Shown piece after piece: positions 41,593 to 51,611 of a stretch of DNA of 64,000 nucleotides. The notes beneath the pieces are model-generated. The model saw only the letters and a program-made list of their open reading frames with translations, ran no database searches and was not told the DNA's origin. The position numbers and the translations under genes are program-made. This stretch comes from Streptomyces ferrugineus (GTDB lineage: Bacteria > Actinomycetota > Actinomycetes > Streptomycetales > Streptomycetaceae). Location of the stretch: positions 8,469,001 to 8,533,000 of the forward strand of contig NZ_CP063373.1 in NCBI RefSeq assembly GCF_015160855.1, read 5' to 3'. Each line of letters starts with the position of its first letter. Within the stretch, counting starts at the first letter, position 1.

Positions 41593-44574
41593 CTAAGTGC
41601 CGGTGGGACTGCCGCTCGGGCTCGGACTCGAACTCGGACTCGGGCTCGCGCCGCTGCCGCTGTTGCCGCCGCTGCCGCCGGTCTTGTCGGCCTGCGCCTG
41701 CGCCTCCTCGGCCCGCCGCAGCGCGTCCTCCAGGTCCTTCTGCGCCTTGCCGTACGCCTCCCAGTCACCCTTCTTCAGGGCTTCCTGGCCGGACTCGAAG
41801 GCCTTCTGGGCGTCGTTGAGCGCGTCTTGGACCGTCGGATTGTCCGACGTCGGCGGCGGCGTCGTACCGCCTTCCTCATCGCCCTCGTCCGGTGGCTCGG
41901 TGGTCGGGCCCTCCGCTCCGAAGACCTTGTTGAGGGCCTCGCCGAGCGTGTCCTCGAAGGCGGTGCTGCCGCCGTAGGACACCAACACCTTCCGCAGCAG
42001 CGGGTACTTCAGTCCGCCACCGCGCACATAGACCGGCTCCACGTAGAGCAGTCCGCCGTCGAGTGGCACCGCCAGCAGGTTGCCGTACTCGACCTCGGAG
42101 TCGCCGCCTCTGAGCAGCCTGATGGTCTCGGCGATGTTCTGTTCGGAGTTGAACTGGCTCTGGACCTGACTGGGTCCGTTGACCGTGGTGTTGGTCGGCA
42201 GTTTCAGGACTCTGATCTTGCCGTAGTCACTGGTGCCCGCCTCGGCGTCCACGGCCATGAACGCACTGAGGTTGTCCCGGCCGTTCGGCGTGAACGTCGT
42301 CGTCAGCGAGAACGCCTGCGCCTTCTGGTCGGGCATCCTCATGCTCAGGTAGTACGGCGGCACCGCGCTGCCCGACTTGTTGGTCGGGTCGTCCGGCACC
42401 TGCCAGACCTCGCTGCCGCTGAGGAACGTCGTCGCGTCCTTCACGTGGTAGCGGGTGAGCAGCTCGCGCTGGACCTTGAACAGGTCCTGCGGGTAGCGCA
42501 GATGGGCCATCAGCGACTTGGAGATCTCGCTCTTCGGCTCGACCGTGTCCGGGAACGCCTTCATCCAGGTCTTCAGGACCGGGTCCTCGGTGTCCCACTG
42601 GTAGAGCTTGACCTGGCCGGTGTAGGCGTCGACGGTCGCCTTCACCGAGTTGCGGATGTAGTTGACCTGGTTCTGCTGGGCCACCACCGCGCGCTGGTTG
42701 TTGCTCGCGGTCAACGAGTCCGCCGTCGTGTCACCGAGGGTCGTGCGCGAGGAGTACGGGTAGCCGTTGGTCGTCGTGTAGGCGTCGACGATCCACTGGA
42801 TACGGCCGTCCACCACCGCCGGGTAGGCGTCGCCGTCGATGGTCAGCCACGGGGCGACGGCCTCGACGCGCTCCTTGGGCGTGCGGTTGTACAGGATGCG
42901 CGAACCGTCGCCGATCGCACCGGAGTACAGGATCTGCGGCTCGCCGAACGCCACCGCGTACGCGGCCCGGTTGACCGGGTTGGAGAGGCTGACGCCGCTG
43001 TCACCCCGGTAGCTGTAGGTCTTCTCGCCGCTGTCGTCGGAGTAGTCGATCTCCTTCTGGGGACCGCCGACGATCGAGTACATGGTGGTCTTCTCGCCGT
43101 AGTAGACCCGCTGTTCGTACGTCCCGAGGTCGCCCTTGGACGGCAGGTCGGACTCGGTGAACTCCGGCCGACCCTGGGAGTCGGCGCTGGTTCCCTCGGC
43201 GGCGACCACGCCGTAGCCGTGGGTGTAGCGGAAGTGGTCGTTGATCCAGTTCCGCTTCGGGATGCCGTTGAGATTGATCTCACGCAGACCGATGACGGTG
43301 TCCTGGTCCTTGCCGCTCTTGCTGTAGCGGTCGACGTCCAGGTTGGTCGGGAACGCGTAGTAGTTCCTGATCTGCTGGAGCTGCTGGAACGTCGGCGAGA
43401 CGATGTTCGGGTCCAGGATCCGGATGCTCGCCGTGGAGTCCACGTCGTCGCGCAGCTGGGTCTTGTCCTCGGTCTGGCTCGTGCCCGGGTACTCGCTGAC
43501 CTGGGTGTCGTCGATGCCGTACGCCTCGCGCGTCGCCTTGAGGTTCTTGTCGACGTACGGGGCTTCCTTGGCCTGCTCGTTCGGCTTGACCTGGAACTGC
43601 TGGACGATCGCCGGGTACAGGCCGCCGATGAGGATCGCCGAGAGCACCATCAGGCCGAAGCCGATGACGGGCAGCTGCCAGGTGCGCCGCCACAGGGTGG
43701 CGAAGAACAACAGGGCGCAGATGACGGCGATGCAGAACAGGATCGTCTTGGCCGGCAGATAGGCGTTGGCGTCGACGTACCTGAGGCCCGTCCAGTTGTC
43801 GGTGGCCTTGAAGTCGCTGGACTTCACCGCGAGCCCGTACCGGTCGAGCCAGTACGCGACCGCCTTCAGGGCGACGAAGATGCCGATGAGGACCGACAGA
43901 TGGCCGGTGGCCGCGGCCGTGGCGCGCGCGCCCGGGCTGGTGATGCGCAGCCCGCCGTACAGGTAGTGGGTGAGCGCGGCGGCGATCACGGAGAGGATCA
44001 CGGCGGCGAAGCCGAAGCCGAGCAGGAACCGGTACCAGGGCAGGTCGAAGGCGTAGAAGCCGACGTCCAGGTTGAACTGCGGGTCCTTCTCGCCGAAGGG
44101 CACGCCGTTGACCCACATCAGCCAGGTCCGCCACTGGCTGGAGGCGGAGGCGCCGGCGATCAGGCCGACGAGCGCGGTGATCGCGAGCAGCAGCCACTTC
44201 TTGTACGGCGCGATGCCCATGCGGTAGCGGTCGAGGCTCTGCTGCTCCATCGACATGGCGCTCAGCGGCGGGCGCAGCCGGTGCGCCAGCCAGATGTTGA
44301 AGCCGACCGCGAGAGCCATCAGCAGACCGAAGACGAAGAACAGTCCGATCTTCGTCCACAGTGTGGTCGTGAACACCGAGGAGTAGTTCACCGACCGGTA
44401 CCAGAGCCAGTCCGTCCAGAACCCCGCGAACATGGTGAAGGCCATGCCGAGGACGGCGAGCACGCCCAGTGTCATGAGCAGGGTCCGGACCCGCCGGGAC
44501 GGTCGGCCCACTCTGATCCGTGGCCCGGTCGGGCCTCCGCCGCGGTCCGGCATCTGGAAAGCCAAGGTTCGCAC
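41593..44574 (-). CDS. UPF0182 family large membrane protein
   Basis: A 993-residue conserved actinobacterial membrane protein. The N-terminal third has about seven transmembrane helices (for example [21 protein letters not shown]). A long extracytoplasmic domain follows, then an acidic linker and a Ser/Pro/Gly-rich tail with a predicted coiled segment ([35 protein letters not shown]). Function is unknown. I use GTG 44574; ATG 44553 is the alternative and neither has a clear ribosome site. Confidence 0.88.
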   Translation of the reverse strand: MRTLAFQMPDRGGGPTGPRIRVGRPSRRVRTLLMTLGVLAVLGMAFTMFAGFWTDWLWYRSVNYSSVFTTTLWTKIGLFFVFGLLMALAVGFNIWLAHRLRPPLSAMSMEQQSLDRYRMGIAPYKKWLLLAITALVGLIAGASASSQWRTWLMWVNGVPFGEKDPQFNLDVGFYAFDLPWYRFLLGFGFAAVILSVIAAALTHYLYGGLRITSPGARATAAATGHLSVLIGIFVALKAVAYWLDRYGLAVKSSDFKATDNWTGLRYVDANAYLPAKTILFCIAVICALLFFATLWRRTWQLPVIGFGLMVLSAILIGGLYPAIVQQFQVKPNEQAKEAPYVDKNLKATREAYGIDDTQVSEYPGTSQTEDKTQLRDDVDSTASIRILDPNIVSPTFQQLQQIRNYYAFPTNLDVDRYSKSGKDQDTVIGLREINLNGIPKRNWINDHFRYTHGYGVVAAEGTSADSQGRPEFTESDLPSKGDLGTYEQRVYYGEKTTMYSIVGGPQKEIDYSDDSGEKTYSYRGDSGVSLSNPVNRAAYAVAFGEPQILYSGAIGDGSRILYNRTPKERVEAVAPWLTIDGDAYPAVVDGRIQWIVDAYTTTNGYPYSSRTTLGDTTADSLTASNNQRAVVAQQNQVNYIRNSVKATVDAYTGQVKLYQWDTEDPVLKTWMKAFPDTVEPKSEISKSLMAHLRYPQDLFKVQRELLTRYHVKDATTFLSGSEVWQVPDDPTNKSGSAVPPYYLSMRMPDQKAQAFSLTTTFTPNGRDNLSAFMAVDAEAGTSDYGKIRVLKLPTNTTVNGPSQVQSQFNSEQNIAETIRLLRGGDSEVEYGNLLAVPLDGGLLYVEPVYVRGGGLKYPLLRKVLVSYGGSTAFEDTLGEALNKVFGAEGPTTEPPDEGDEEGGTTPPPTSDNPTVQDALNDAQKAFESGQEALKKGDWEAYGKAQKDLEDALRRAEEAQAQADKTGGSGGNSGSGASPSPSSSPSPSGSPTGT

Positions 44575-44719
44575 CCCGAAGTTCGCTGTTGGTCTTCGTC
44601 AGGCCCGCGTCTTCGTGGGCCCTCAGTGGCCCCCCGTGATCGTGGGCCCACATCTATGCAACTTACTCATCGTTTACTCGGTTCCCGATTCGGGCCAGGA
44701 ACGAGGCAGGATTGTGACC

Positions 44720-45262
44720 ATGTCCAACACTCCCATGGCTGCGAATCCGCTGACCCGGGCCGTCCTCGAGATCGACGAGTACGCCTCCGGCCTCGGCTGG
44801 GACCAGCCCGCCCGCCTCTTCGCCCTCGTCGACACCGCACGGCTGCGAGCCCAGGAACCCGGCCTCGCCGCCCAGCTCGGCCTGGGGGACGAGCAGGAGT
44901 CCTCCGGCCTGACCCCGATCGAGCAGGACGAGATGGAAACGGGCAAGCCGCTCGATGAGTTCCTGGCCACCATCGCCTGGCCCGACGCGGTGGCCGGCTG
45001 CGCGCTGACCGTCGAGCGGATGATGCTGCCTCCGTCCGCCGAGGCCCAGGTCCCGCAGGGCCTGAGCGAGAACGGGCTTACGAAGTGGGTGGCGGAGCAC
45101 CCCGACCGCCAGGAGGTCCGCATGACGGTGGCGGTCCTGCGCGACGGCACCCGCGAATCGGCCCTGCGCCTGCGTGAGAAGGACACCCCGACGGAGGTCC
45201 TGACCGGCCCGGACCTGGTCCCGGGTCTGGCGGAGGCCCTGGCGGCGACGTTCGCGGACTGA
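44720..45262 (+). CDS. PPA1309-family conserved actinobacterial protein
   Basis: A 180-residue soluble protein (LTRAVLEIDEYASGLGWDQPARLFALVDTARL; later IAWPDAVAGCALTVERMMLP). It matches the PPA1309 family of unknown function. It is divergent from the UPF0182 gene, an arrangement I recall as usual in Streptomyces. ATG 44720 is chosen as the family start. Confidence 0.82.
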   Translation: MSNTPMAANPLTRAVLEIDEYASGLGWDQPARLFALVDTARLRAQEPGLAAQLGLGDEQESSGLTPIEQDEMETGKPLDEFLATIAWPDAVAGCALTVERMMLPPSAEAQVPQGLSENGLTKWVAEHPDRQEVRMTVAVLRDGTRESALRLREKDTPTEVLTGPDLVPGLAEALAATFAD

Positions 45263-45267
45263 CCTCC

Positions 45268-45322
45268 GGTACGGCGGCGAAGGGCGCCCTTGACGTGAGG
45301 GGGCGCCCCACGTCGCCGTACC
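45268..45322. terminator. Large interrupted hairpin between convergent genes
   Basis: Outer arms GGTACGGCG and CGCCGTACC enclose an inner stem GGGCGCCC/GGGCGCCC-type pairing. It lies between the PPA1309 gene (+) and the PDZ protease gene (-). Confidence 0.6.
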
Positions 45323-45336
45323 GCGCGGCCTCTTGC

Positions 45337-46434
45337 TCAGCTCTTGGCCGTGCACTTGGGCAGGTCGGCGGTGTCGCCGGAGCGGATGTCCTTCAGGGCG
45401 CCGAGCGCGTCGTCGATGGTGTCGACCTTGACCAGGGTGAGCCCGCCCGGGACGTCCCGGGCGGCGGTCGCGCAGTTGTCGGCGGGCGTCAGGAAGTACT
45501 GGGCGCCCTTCTCGCGCGCCCCGACGGTCTTCATCTCGATGCCGCCGATGGGCCCGACCTTGCCGGCCTCGTCGATGGTGCCGGTGCCGGCGACGAACTT
45601 GCCGCCGGTGAGACTGCCCGGGGTGAGCTTGTCGTAGAGGCCGAGCGCGAACATCAGGCCCGCGCTGGGCCCGCCGACGTCGGCGAGCTTGATGTCGATG
45701 CTGAACGGGAAGGTGTGGTCGGTCCCGGCGGAGATCCCGACGATGGCGCGCTTCTTGCCGCTGTCGTCGGACTCGGCGGTCCTTATCGTGACCTTCTCGG
45801 TCTTCGTCGGCGTCCTGCGCTCCTTCTCGGCGGCCGCCTGCTCCTTGGCCGGCACGATCGTGAAGACGACGTCCTGGCCGGGCTCGTGCTTGGTCACCAG
45901 CTTGGCCACGTCGCCGGGTTCCTTCACCGCCGTACCGTCGACGGCCTTGATCACGTCACCGGCGTGCAGCTTGCCCTCGGCCGGGGTGCCCTTGACGACG
46001 GTCGAGACGATCACCCAGCTCCGCACCGGGATGTCCAGCGCCTTCAGGGCGGCGACCTTGGCGCTCTCCTGGGACTGGCTGAACTCCTCGGCGTTCTCCT
46101 GGGTGGACTCCTCCTCGGTCTTGCCGTCCGGGTACAGGGTGTCGTGCGGCACGACCTTGTTGTCATGCGCCAGCCACCCGTAGACGGCCTCCACCAGGTT
46201 CATCTTGTAGTCGGCGCTGGTGACCCGGACCGTGGTCATGTTGAGGTTCCCGGACGTCGCGTAGGTCTTGTGCCCGGAGATCTGCAGCACCGGCTCGCCG
46301 TCGTGGTCGCCGAGAGTGTTCACCGTGGGCCCCGGGGACATCTCCGAGTACGGCACGGGGATGAAGACTCCCGCGCACAGGAGCGCGATCAGCATCAGGG
46401 TGGAGGCGAGCATCGTCGCGGTGCGGCGTGGCAT
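45337..46434 (-). CDS. PDZ and Lon-type (S16) serine protease, YlbL-like
   Basis: A 365-residue membrane-anchored protease. There is one N-terminal transmembrane helix, a PDZ domain around GTPAEGKLHAGDVIKAVDG, and a C-terminal Lon-like domain with the catalytic Ser in GGPSAGL and Lys in GIEMKT. B. subtilis YlbL has the same layout and acts in stress and division-inhibitor turnover. The substrate here is unknown. Confidence 0.9.
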   Translation of the reverse strand: MPRRTATMLASTLMLIALLCAGVFIPVPYSEMSPGPTVNTLGDHDGEPVLQISGHKTYATSGNLNMTTVRVTSADYKMNLVEAVYGWLAHDNKVVPHDTLYPDGKTEEESTQENAEEFSQSQESAKVAALKALDIPVRSWVIVSTVVKGTPAEGKLHAGDVIKAVDGTAVKEPGDVAKLVTKHEPGQDVVFTIVPAKEQAAAEKERRTPTKTEKVTIRTAESDDSGKKRAIVGISAGTDHTFPFSIDIKLADVGGPSAGLMFALGLYDKLTPGSLTGGKFVAGTGTIDEAGKVGPIGGIEMKTVGAREKGAQYFLTPADNCATAARDVPGGLTLVKVDTIDDALGALKDIRSGDTADLPKCTAKS

Positions 46435-46509
46435 GCCTCGACAGTACGTGACGGTCCTGTCAGTGCCCCGTCAGGGCCGGGAACCCGGCTGTGATCACGG
46501 GCCGAGCGA

Positions 46510-46674
46510 TCAGGTGCGGGAGGGGGGCTTCTCCATGGCCGCGCGGAAGCGGGCGTAGCCGTCGAGCTCCGGGCCGTCCCCTCGTGCCTTGCGGGTGCGG
46601 TTGGCCCAACTGCCCCACAGGCCGGCGCAGATCGCAGCCACGAGCGGAATAAGCAACCAGGCGAGAGCCGCCAT
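46510..46674 (-). CDS. Short single-helix membrane protein
   Basis: A 54-residue protein: one hydrophobic helix (ALAWLLIPLVAAICAGLWGSW), then a basic and charged tail (NRTRKARGDGPELDGYARFRAAMEK). ATG 46674 follows GGGAGGAC; a longer frame to 46761 lacks such a site. This type of small protein is common upstream of the PDZ protease in Streptomyces (recall). Function unknown. Confidence 0.7.
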   Translation of the reverse strand: MAALAWLLIPLVAAICAGLWGSWANRTRKARGDGPELDGYARFRAAMEKPPSRT

Positions 46675-46836
46675 GCCGTCCTCCCATCCCCACGAGCGAC
46701 CGCAACTGACTGAAGTTAACCGAAGCTGACTGATCAGCAGATTAACCACTGGCACTGACAACGCTCACGCCAGGGGTGCGGTTACGCAAGCGGAGTGGGG
46801 TGGATGGGGGTCGGGCCGCCCGATCGGCAGGCGGGA

Positions 46837-47298
46837 TCAGCAGGCCCCGACCCACTCCTCGGTGCCGTCCGAGAACTTCTGGTGCTTCCAGATCGGCACC
46901 TCGTGCTTGAGGTCGTCGATCAGCTTCCGGCAGGCCTCGAAGGCCTCGCCGCGATGGGGGCAGGAGACGGCGACGACGACCGCGAGGTCCCCGACCGCGA
47001 GGTCCCCGACCCGGTGCACGGCCGCGAGCGCTCGCACCGGGTACTCGGCGACGACCTTCTCGGCGATCCGTCGCATCTCGGCCTCGGCGCTGGGATGGCA
47101 CGAGTACCCGAGCTCGTCGACGTCGGCACCCCCGTCGTGGTTGCGCACGGTCCCCACGAACAGCGCGGTCCCGCCGGCGGCGTCGTCCCCGACGGCCCGG
47201 AAGACCTCGTCCAGGGAGAGGGCCGTCTCGCGGATGGCGATGAGCTTGACGGGGTCCTGAGCGCCCGACTCACCGGGGTGATCGTTGGTAGGTGCCAT
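46837..47298 (-). CDS. moaE: Molybdopterin synthase catalytic subunit
   Basis: A 153-residue MoaE, which inserts sulfur into precursor Z to make molybdopterin together with MoaD. FVGTVRNHDGG, HRVGDLAVGD, CPHRGEAFEACR and the terminal VPIWKHQKF motif (catalytic Lys) are present. An in-frame duplication gives VGDLAVGDLAVVV. moaD is not adjacent. Confidence 0.92.
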   Translation of the reverse strand: MAPTNDHPGESGAQDPVKLIAIRETALSLDEVFRAVGDDAAGGTALFVGTVRNHDGGADVDELGYSCHPSAEAEMRRIAEKVVAEYPVRALAAVHRVGDLAVGDLAVVVAVSCPHRGEAFEACRKLIDDLKHEVPIWKHQKFSDGTEEWVGAC

Positions 47299-47375
47299 GC
47301 CCCCATCGTGCCGTACGCGCGCGGGGAGGCGGAATAGCGTTATCGCCCGGCACCCGCGCGTGCGGGTTGGAGCCT

Positions 47376-47441
47376 CCTACAGAGCTCCTGCAGAGCTCCT
47401 GCAGAGGCCCCTCCTGTGGCCCCTTCTGTGGCCCCTTCTGG
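47376..47441 (+). repeat. Short tandem repeats upstream of moaE
   Basis: Two adjacent tracts: an 11-bp unit (CAGAGCTCCTG, about 2.5 copies) and a 13-bp unit (TGTGGCCCCTTC, about 2.5 copies). They lie in the 205-bp gap between moaE and the SDR gene, both on the minus strand. No gene is credible in the gap. Confidence 0.7.
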
Positions 47442-47503
47442 AGGGGGTCTCCTCGAGGGAGGTGGGGCGAGCTCTCGCCGGTCGGGCGTTGCACCTCGCC
47501 GGG

Positions 47504-48625
47504 TCAGATCCGCCGCCGTGCCTTCCGCGCCCGTCGTACCACGGCCGCCGCGCCCAGCAGGGCCACCGTCGCGCCCGCGGCGCCGGCCGCCGTCGCGTCC
47601 TTGCGTCCGAGCCGGCGCCCGGCGACCGTGTGACGGCCGGAGACCTCCTCCAGCAGTTCCGCGAGCACTTCCTCGTTGGTCCACTGCGGCCGCCATCCCG
47701 CGTCATGGAGCCGGCTCCCGCTCACCACCCACGGGTACATCGTGTAGGCCAGGTCCCCGGCCGGGGAGGGCGTGAGCCCGATGCGGTGCAGCCGGGCCGC
47801 CGCGCCCAGGGCGACCGCCGAGGGCAGCTCCATGCGCCGGATCCCGCTGAGCTCCTCGACCTCCTCCTGTTCGAGCCAGCCGTCGCAGCCGACGGCGAGT
47901 TCCCCGTCGACCTTCTCCAGGACGGCGTACTCCAGGGCGCCGCACAGGTCCTCGACATGGCAGAACTGCCAGGCGGGCCGCGAGTCGGCCACGACCAGCA
48001 GCCGAGGTGACTCGAAGTACCTGGTCAGCGCGGTGTCGGTGCCGCCGACCAGGATCGCGGGCCGCACGACGGTGACGTTGAGTCCGGGGTGGGCCCTGGG
48101 CGCCCTGCGCGCGAGGCGCTCGATCTCCAGCAGGTCCCCGACGCCGGTGGCCTCGGCCGTCGCCCGCAGTTCCGCGTCCTCGGACAGCGGCAGCTCGTTG
48201 TCGGGGAGCGCCCCGTAGACCATCGCCGAGGTGCACAGCACCACCCGGTGGATCCCGGCCGCCGCCGCGGCCGTCAGCACGGTCTGCGTCCCCCGAACGT
48301 TGTATGCCGTCCGGGCGGCCGCATCCGTCTCCAGGTCCAGGTCGAGCGCGAGGTGCACGACCACGTCGGCGCCCCGGAGCTTGTCCGCGATGGCCGGATC
48401 CCGCACGTCGAGGATGTGCCACTGCGCCGCCGCGCAGTCACCGCGCCGCTCGTCGATGGCGATGACCTGCTTGACCTCGTCGGACGCGGCCAGCCGCTCG
48501 GTGAGCAGCGCGCCGATTCCGGACGCGGCGCCGGTCACGGCGACGACGGGCCCGCGCGCGCCGCGCGCGGAGGCAGGGGTTGACTGGTTTCGCGCTGCGC
48601 GAACCTGCGGATCAGGGGAACTCAC
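47504..48625 (-). CDS. NAD-dependent epimerase/dehydratase-like SDR
   Basis: A 373-residue extended SDR. The Rossmann motif TGAASGIGALL is near residue 28. The protein has a UDP-glucose-epimerase-like core, but the Tyr-x-x-x-Lys site is not evident after SAMVYG. The C-terminus is a hydrophobic segment followed by an Arg/Lys tail (VALLGAAAVVRRARKARRR), possibly a membrane anchor. GTG 48625 has GGAG at good spacing; ATG 48688 would add 21 residues. Confidence 0.78.
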   Translation of the reverse strand: MSSPDPQVRAARNQSTPASARGARGPVVAVTGAASGIGALLTERLAASDEVKQVIAIDERRGDCAAAQWHILDVRDPAIADKLRGADVVVHLALDLDLETDAAARTAYNVRGTQTVLTAAAAAGIHRVVLCTSAMVYGALPDNELPLSEDAELRATAEATGVGDLLEIERLARRAPRAHPGLNVTVVRPAILVGGTDTALTRYFESPRLLVVADSRPAWQFCHVEDLCGALEYAVLEKVDGELAVGCDGWLEQEEVEELSGIRRMELPSAVALGAAARLHRIGLTPSPAGDLAYTMYPWVVSGSRLHDAGWRPQWTNEEVLAELLEEVSGRHTVAGRRLGRKDATAAGAAGATVALLGAAAVVRRARKARRRI

Positions 48626-48817
48626 CGGGCGTCTCCAGCGGTTGTCTTCAGTACGAACGCGAGTGACGCGTCCGTACCAGGTGGCATCCATCCTGCCGCA
48701 GGCCAAGAGTCGGCGAAGCACCGAGGCCCGATCGGCTCGCGGTGTCTACGCTGGGTGGTGTTATCGGGCAGTCGTGCCGTCGGCGCCAGCCGGTGGCCTT
48801 ACCAGCCGAGGAATCCC

Positions 48818-50257
48818 GTGAGTGACACCCCATTCGGATTCGGCCTTCCGCCGGAGGAGCCGGAAGACGGCGACGAGGGCAAGAAGAAGGACCAGGAGAG
48901 CGGTGGTGGTCAGGGACCGGCCAACCCGTTCGGTTTCGGCGGTCTGCCCGGAGCCGGAGGCTTTGGTGGTGGCCCCGGCGCGGACAATCCGTTCGCGGCC
49001 ATGTTCGGTTCGCTGAACCCCACCGACCTGGGCGCCGCGTTTCAGCAGCTGGGCCAGATGCTCTCCTACGAGGGCGGCCCGGTGAACTGGGACATGGCCA
49101 AGCAGATCGCCCGCCAGACGGTCTCCCAGGGCACCGCCGACGGCACCAAGGACGCCAGTGTCGGCCCCGCCGAGCGCACCGCCGTCCAGGAGGCCGTGCG
49201 CCTGGCCGACCTGTGGCTGGACGACGTGACGTCCCTGCCGTCCGGCGCGGGCAGTGCCGTGGCGTGGAGCCGCGCGGAGTGGGTCGAGGCGACCCTGCCC
49301 GCGTGGAAGGAACTCGTCGACCCGGTCGCCGAGCGCGTCGGCACCGCCATGGGCGATGTCCTGCCGGAGGAGATGCAGGCCATGGCCGGCCCGCTGATCG
49401 GCATGATGCGCTCGATGGGCGGCGCCATGTTCGGCACGCAGATCGGGCAGGCCGTCGGCGTGCTCGCGGGCGAGGTCGTCGGCTCGACCGACATCGGCCT
49501 GCCGCTCGGCCCGGCCGGCAAGGCCGCGCTGCTGCCGGTGAACATCGGGACGTTCGGCAAGGACCTGGGGGTGCCGAAGGAGGAGGTGCAGCTGTATCTC
49601 GCCCTGCGCGAGGCCGCGCACCAGCGCCTCTTCGCGCATGTGCCGTGGCTGCGCTCGCACCTGTTCGGCGCGGTCGACGGCTACGCGCGCGGGATCAAGG
49701 TCGACACCGCCAAGCTGGAGGACGTGGTCGGCCAGTTCGACCCGCAGAACCCCGAGCAGCTCCAGGACGCCCTGCAGCAGGGCATGTTCCAGCCGGAGGA
49801 CACCCCGGAGCAGAAGGCGGCCCTGGCCCGTCTGGAGACCGCTCTGGCGCTCGTCGAGGGCTGGGTGGACGCGGTGGTCCACGCGGCCGCCAAGCCGCGT
49901 CTGTCGTCCGCCGACGCGCTGCGCGAGACGCTGCGCCGCCGCCGTGCCTCGGGCGGCCCCGCGGAGCAGACGTTCGCCACGCTGATCGGCCTGGAGCTGC
50001 GCCCGCGCCGGCTGCGTGACGCGTCGCGCCTGTGGGCCTCGCTCACGGACGCGCGCGGCGTCGACGGCCGGGACGCCCTGTGGGCCCACCCGGACATGCT
50101 GCCGACGGCCACCGACCTGGACGACCCGGACGGCTTCGTGCACCGCGAGCAGATCGACTTCTCCGAGCTGGACAAGATGCTCGGCGAGGCGGCGGGCGGC
50201 TCCGAGAAGCCGAACTTGAAGAAGGACGACGACACCAAGGGCGACGACACCGAGTGA
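48818..50257 (+). CDS. Zinc-dependent metalloprotease-like protein (DUF2342)
   Basis: A 479-residue protein of the actinobacterial DUF2342 group linked in databases to coenzyme F420 genomes. The N-terminus is Gly/Pro/Phe-rich (PFGFGLPPEEPEDGDEG). The core has hydrophobic helices and LREAAHQRLFAHVPWL, where E-x-x-H stands in place of a normal HExxH. Protease activity is unproven. GTG 48818 gives the usual VSDTPFGFG start. The stop overlaps the GTG of the Nudix gene. Confidence 0.82.
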   Translation: MSDTPFGFGLPPEEPEDGDEGKKKDQESGGGQGPANPFGFGGLPGAGGFGGGPGADNPFAAMFGSLNPTDLGAAFQQLGQMLSYEGGPVNWDMAKQIARQTVSQGTADGTKDASVGPAERTAVQEAVRLADLWLDDVTSLPSGAGSAVAWSRAEWVEATLPAWKELVDPVAERVGTAMGDVLPEEMQAMAGPLIGMMRSMGGAMFGTQIGQAVGVLAGEVVGSTDIGLPLGPAGKAALLPVNIGTFGKDLGVPKEEVQLYLALREAAHQRLFAHVPWLRSHLFGAVDGYARGIKVDTAKLEDVVGQFDPQNPEQLQDALQQGMFQPEDTPEQKAALARLETALALVEGWVDAVVHAAAKPRLSSADALRETLRRRRASGGPAEQTFATLIGLELRPRRLRDASRLWASLTDARGVDGRDALWAHPDMLPTATDLDDPDGFVHREQIDFSELDKMLGEAAGGSEKPNLKKDDDTKGDDTE

Positions 50258-50769
50258 GCCTGTACGACGACGCGGTCCTCGTGCTCAAGGGGTACGAGGG
50301 CCAGGAAGAGCTGCGCCGGACGTATCTGGAGCACCTGGAGACCCACCCGGACGGCATGTGGAAGGCCTGCGGCGACGGGCACATCACGGCGAGCGCGCTG
50401 GTGATCGACCCCGCGCGCGAGCGGGTGCTGCTGACCCTGCACAGGAAGCTGCGCATGTGGCTGCAGATGGGCGGCCACTGCGAGCCGTCCGACGAGACGC
50501 TGGCGGCGGCCGCGCTGCGCGAGGGGACGGAGGAGTCGGGCGTCGCGGGCCTGACCCTGCTGCCGGGCGGCCCGGTCCGCCTGGACCGCCATCCCACGCC
50601 CTGCGCCTGGCACCTGGACGTGCAGTACGCGGCGCTGGCCCCGGCCGGCGCGGTGGAGGCGATCAGTGACGAGTCCCTGGATCTGCGCTGGTTCGCCTAC
50701 GGCGAGGTGGCGGACGTGGCGGACGAGTCGGTCGTACGGCTGCTGGAGGCGACGCGCGCGAGGCTGTGA
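50254..50769 (+). CDS. Nudix hydrolase
   Basis: A 171-residue Nudix protein. The Nudix box is GGHCEPSDETLAAAALREGTEESGV and fits G-x5-E-x7-R-E-x2-E-E-x-G. It hydrolyses a nucleoside-diphosphate-linked compound not identifiable from sequence. It is coupled to the DUF2342 gene by a GTGA overlap. Confidence 0.9.
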   Translation: MSLYDDAVLVLKGYEGQEELRRTYLEHLETHPDGMWKACGDGHITASALVIDPARERVLLTLHRKLRMWLQMGGHCEPSDETLAAAALREGTEESGVAGLTLLPGGPVRLDRHPTPCAWHLDVQYAALAPAGAVEAISDESLDLRWFAYGEVADVADESVVRLLEATRARL

Positions 50770-50776
50770 CCTTCGG

Positions 50777-50822
50777 ACAGGGGTAAGGGGCGACCGCAAT
50801 GGCGGTCGCCCCTTACCCCTGT
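50777..50822. terminator. Perfect 21-bp hairpin terminator
   Basis: ACAGGGGTAAGGGGCGACCGC pairs in full with its inverse around AATG, between the Nudix gene (+) and the AIM24 gene (-). TTTCGG follows on the plus strand. Confidence 0.85.
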
Positions 50823-50836
50823 CTTTCGGACCGTGG

Positions 50837-51592
50837 TCAGCTCCAGACGTTGCCCTGGTTCTGGCCGCGCGCGCCCTGCTGCCCCATGCCGTACTGGGCG
50901 GCGAGGCCGGAGCCGATCTGGGCGTTCTGCGGCGGCAGCAGCTCGCTGGGCTGGACGAGCGCGAAGCCGGCACCCATGAAGCTGAGCTCCCAGCCCTCGC
51001 CGGTGTTGCCGCGCCGCCGCCACACCCCGGAGGAGTGCGTCTGGGCCTGCATCTGCACACGCAGCGCGGTGGACCAGGCGACGATCGCGTCGGCGTCGCA
51101 GTTGACGTACTTGTCGGGCGTCACCTGCATCATCAGCGGCATCCCGGAGGTCATCAGGGCGACCTTGCCGCGGCCGGTGATGTTGAGCTGGTACTTCCCG
51201 GAGCCGGAGATGCCGTAGAGGCTGTCCACGGCGATGACCTCGTGGTGCAGCGAGGAGTCCATCGCCAGCACATAGCTGCTGTCGACGGTCAGCCCGTCCT
51301 GGTCGACGTCCATGACGTGCACGTGCTGCTTGAGGTTGGCGAGGTAGACCGTGCCCTGCCCGTGGCAGCGCATGAGGTCCAGGCCCTCACCGGTGCGCGC
51401 CCGCGAGCGTGACTGCTGGTTGCTCTGGTACTCGGCGTCGAACTCGACGAGCCCCTGGTAGGCGACCATCGTGCCCTTGCGGGCGAGGATGTCGTCGTGT
51501 CCCTCCAGGGCGACGCGGAGCATCTGCTTGTTCTGCAGGCTCCAGCGGTCCTGGGTCTGCTGGTCGTTGTAGGCGAAAATCGGGCTCTGCAT
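50837..51592 (-). CDS. AIM24 family protein 1
   Basis: A 251-residue AIM24/DUF124 (TRAP-like beta-sandwich) protein. Family elements include ILARKGTMVAYQG, MRCHGQGTVYLANL and YGISGSGKYQLNITGRGKVAL. The C-terminus is Gln/Gly-rich. Third of three leftward AIM24-type genes. Proposed links to membrane or stress functions are not established. ATG 51592 follows AGGAAA. Confidence 0.88.
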   Translation of the reverse strand: MQSPIFAYNDQQTQDRWSLQNKQMLRVALEGHDDILARKGTMVAYQGLVEFDAEYQSNQQSRSRARTGEGLDLMRCHGQGTVYLANLKQHVHVMDVDQDGLTVDSSYVLAMDSSLHHEVIAVDSLYGISGSGKYQLNITGRGKVALMTSGMPLMMQVTPDKYVNCDADAIVAWSTALRVQMQAQTHSSGVWRRRGNTGEGWELSFMGAGFALVQPSELLPPQNAQIGSGLAAQYGMGQQGARGQNQGNVWS

Positions 51593-51611
51593 GGCGTTTC
51601 CTGGCTCCCCC

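Noticed and set aside
41476-44958. Long plus-strand open frame (about 1160 codons) opposite the UPF0182 gene
   Set aside because: It is a high-GC shadow: low-complexity Arg/Val/Asp-rich translation, no domain, and the opposite strand encodes a clear membrane protein.
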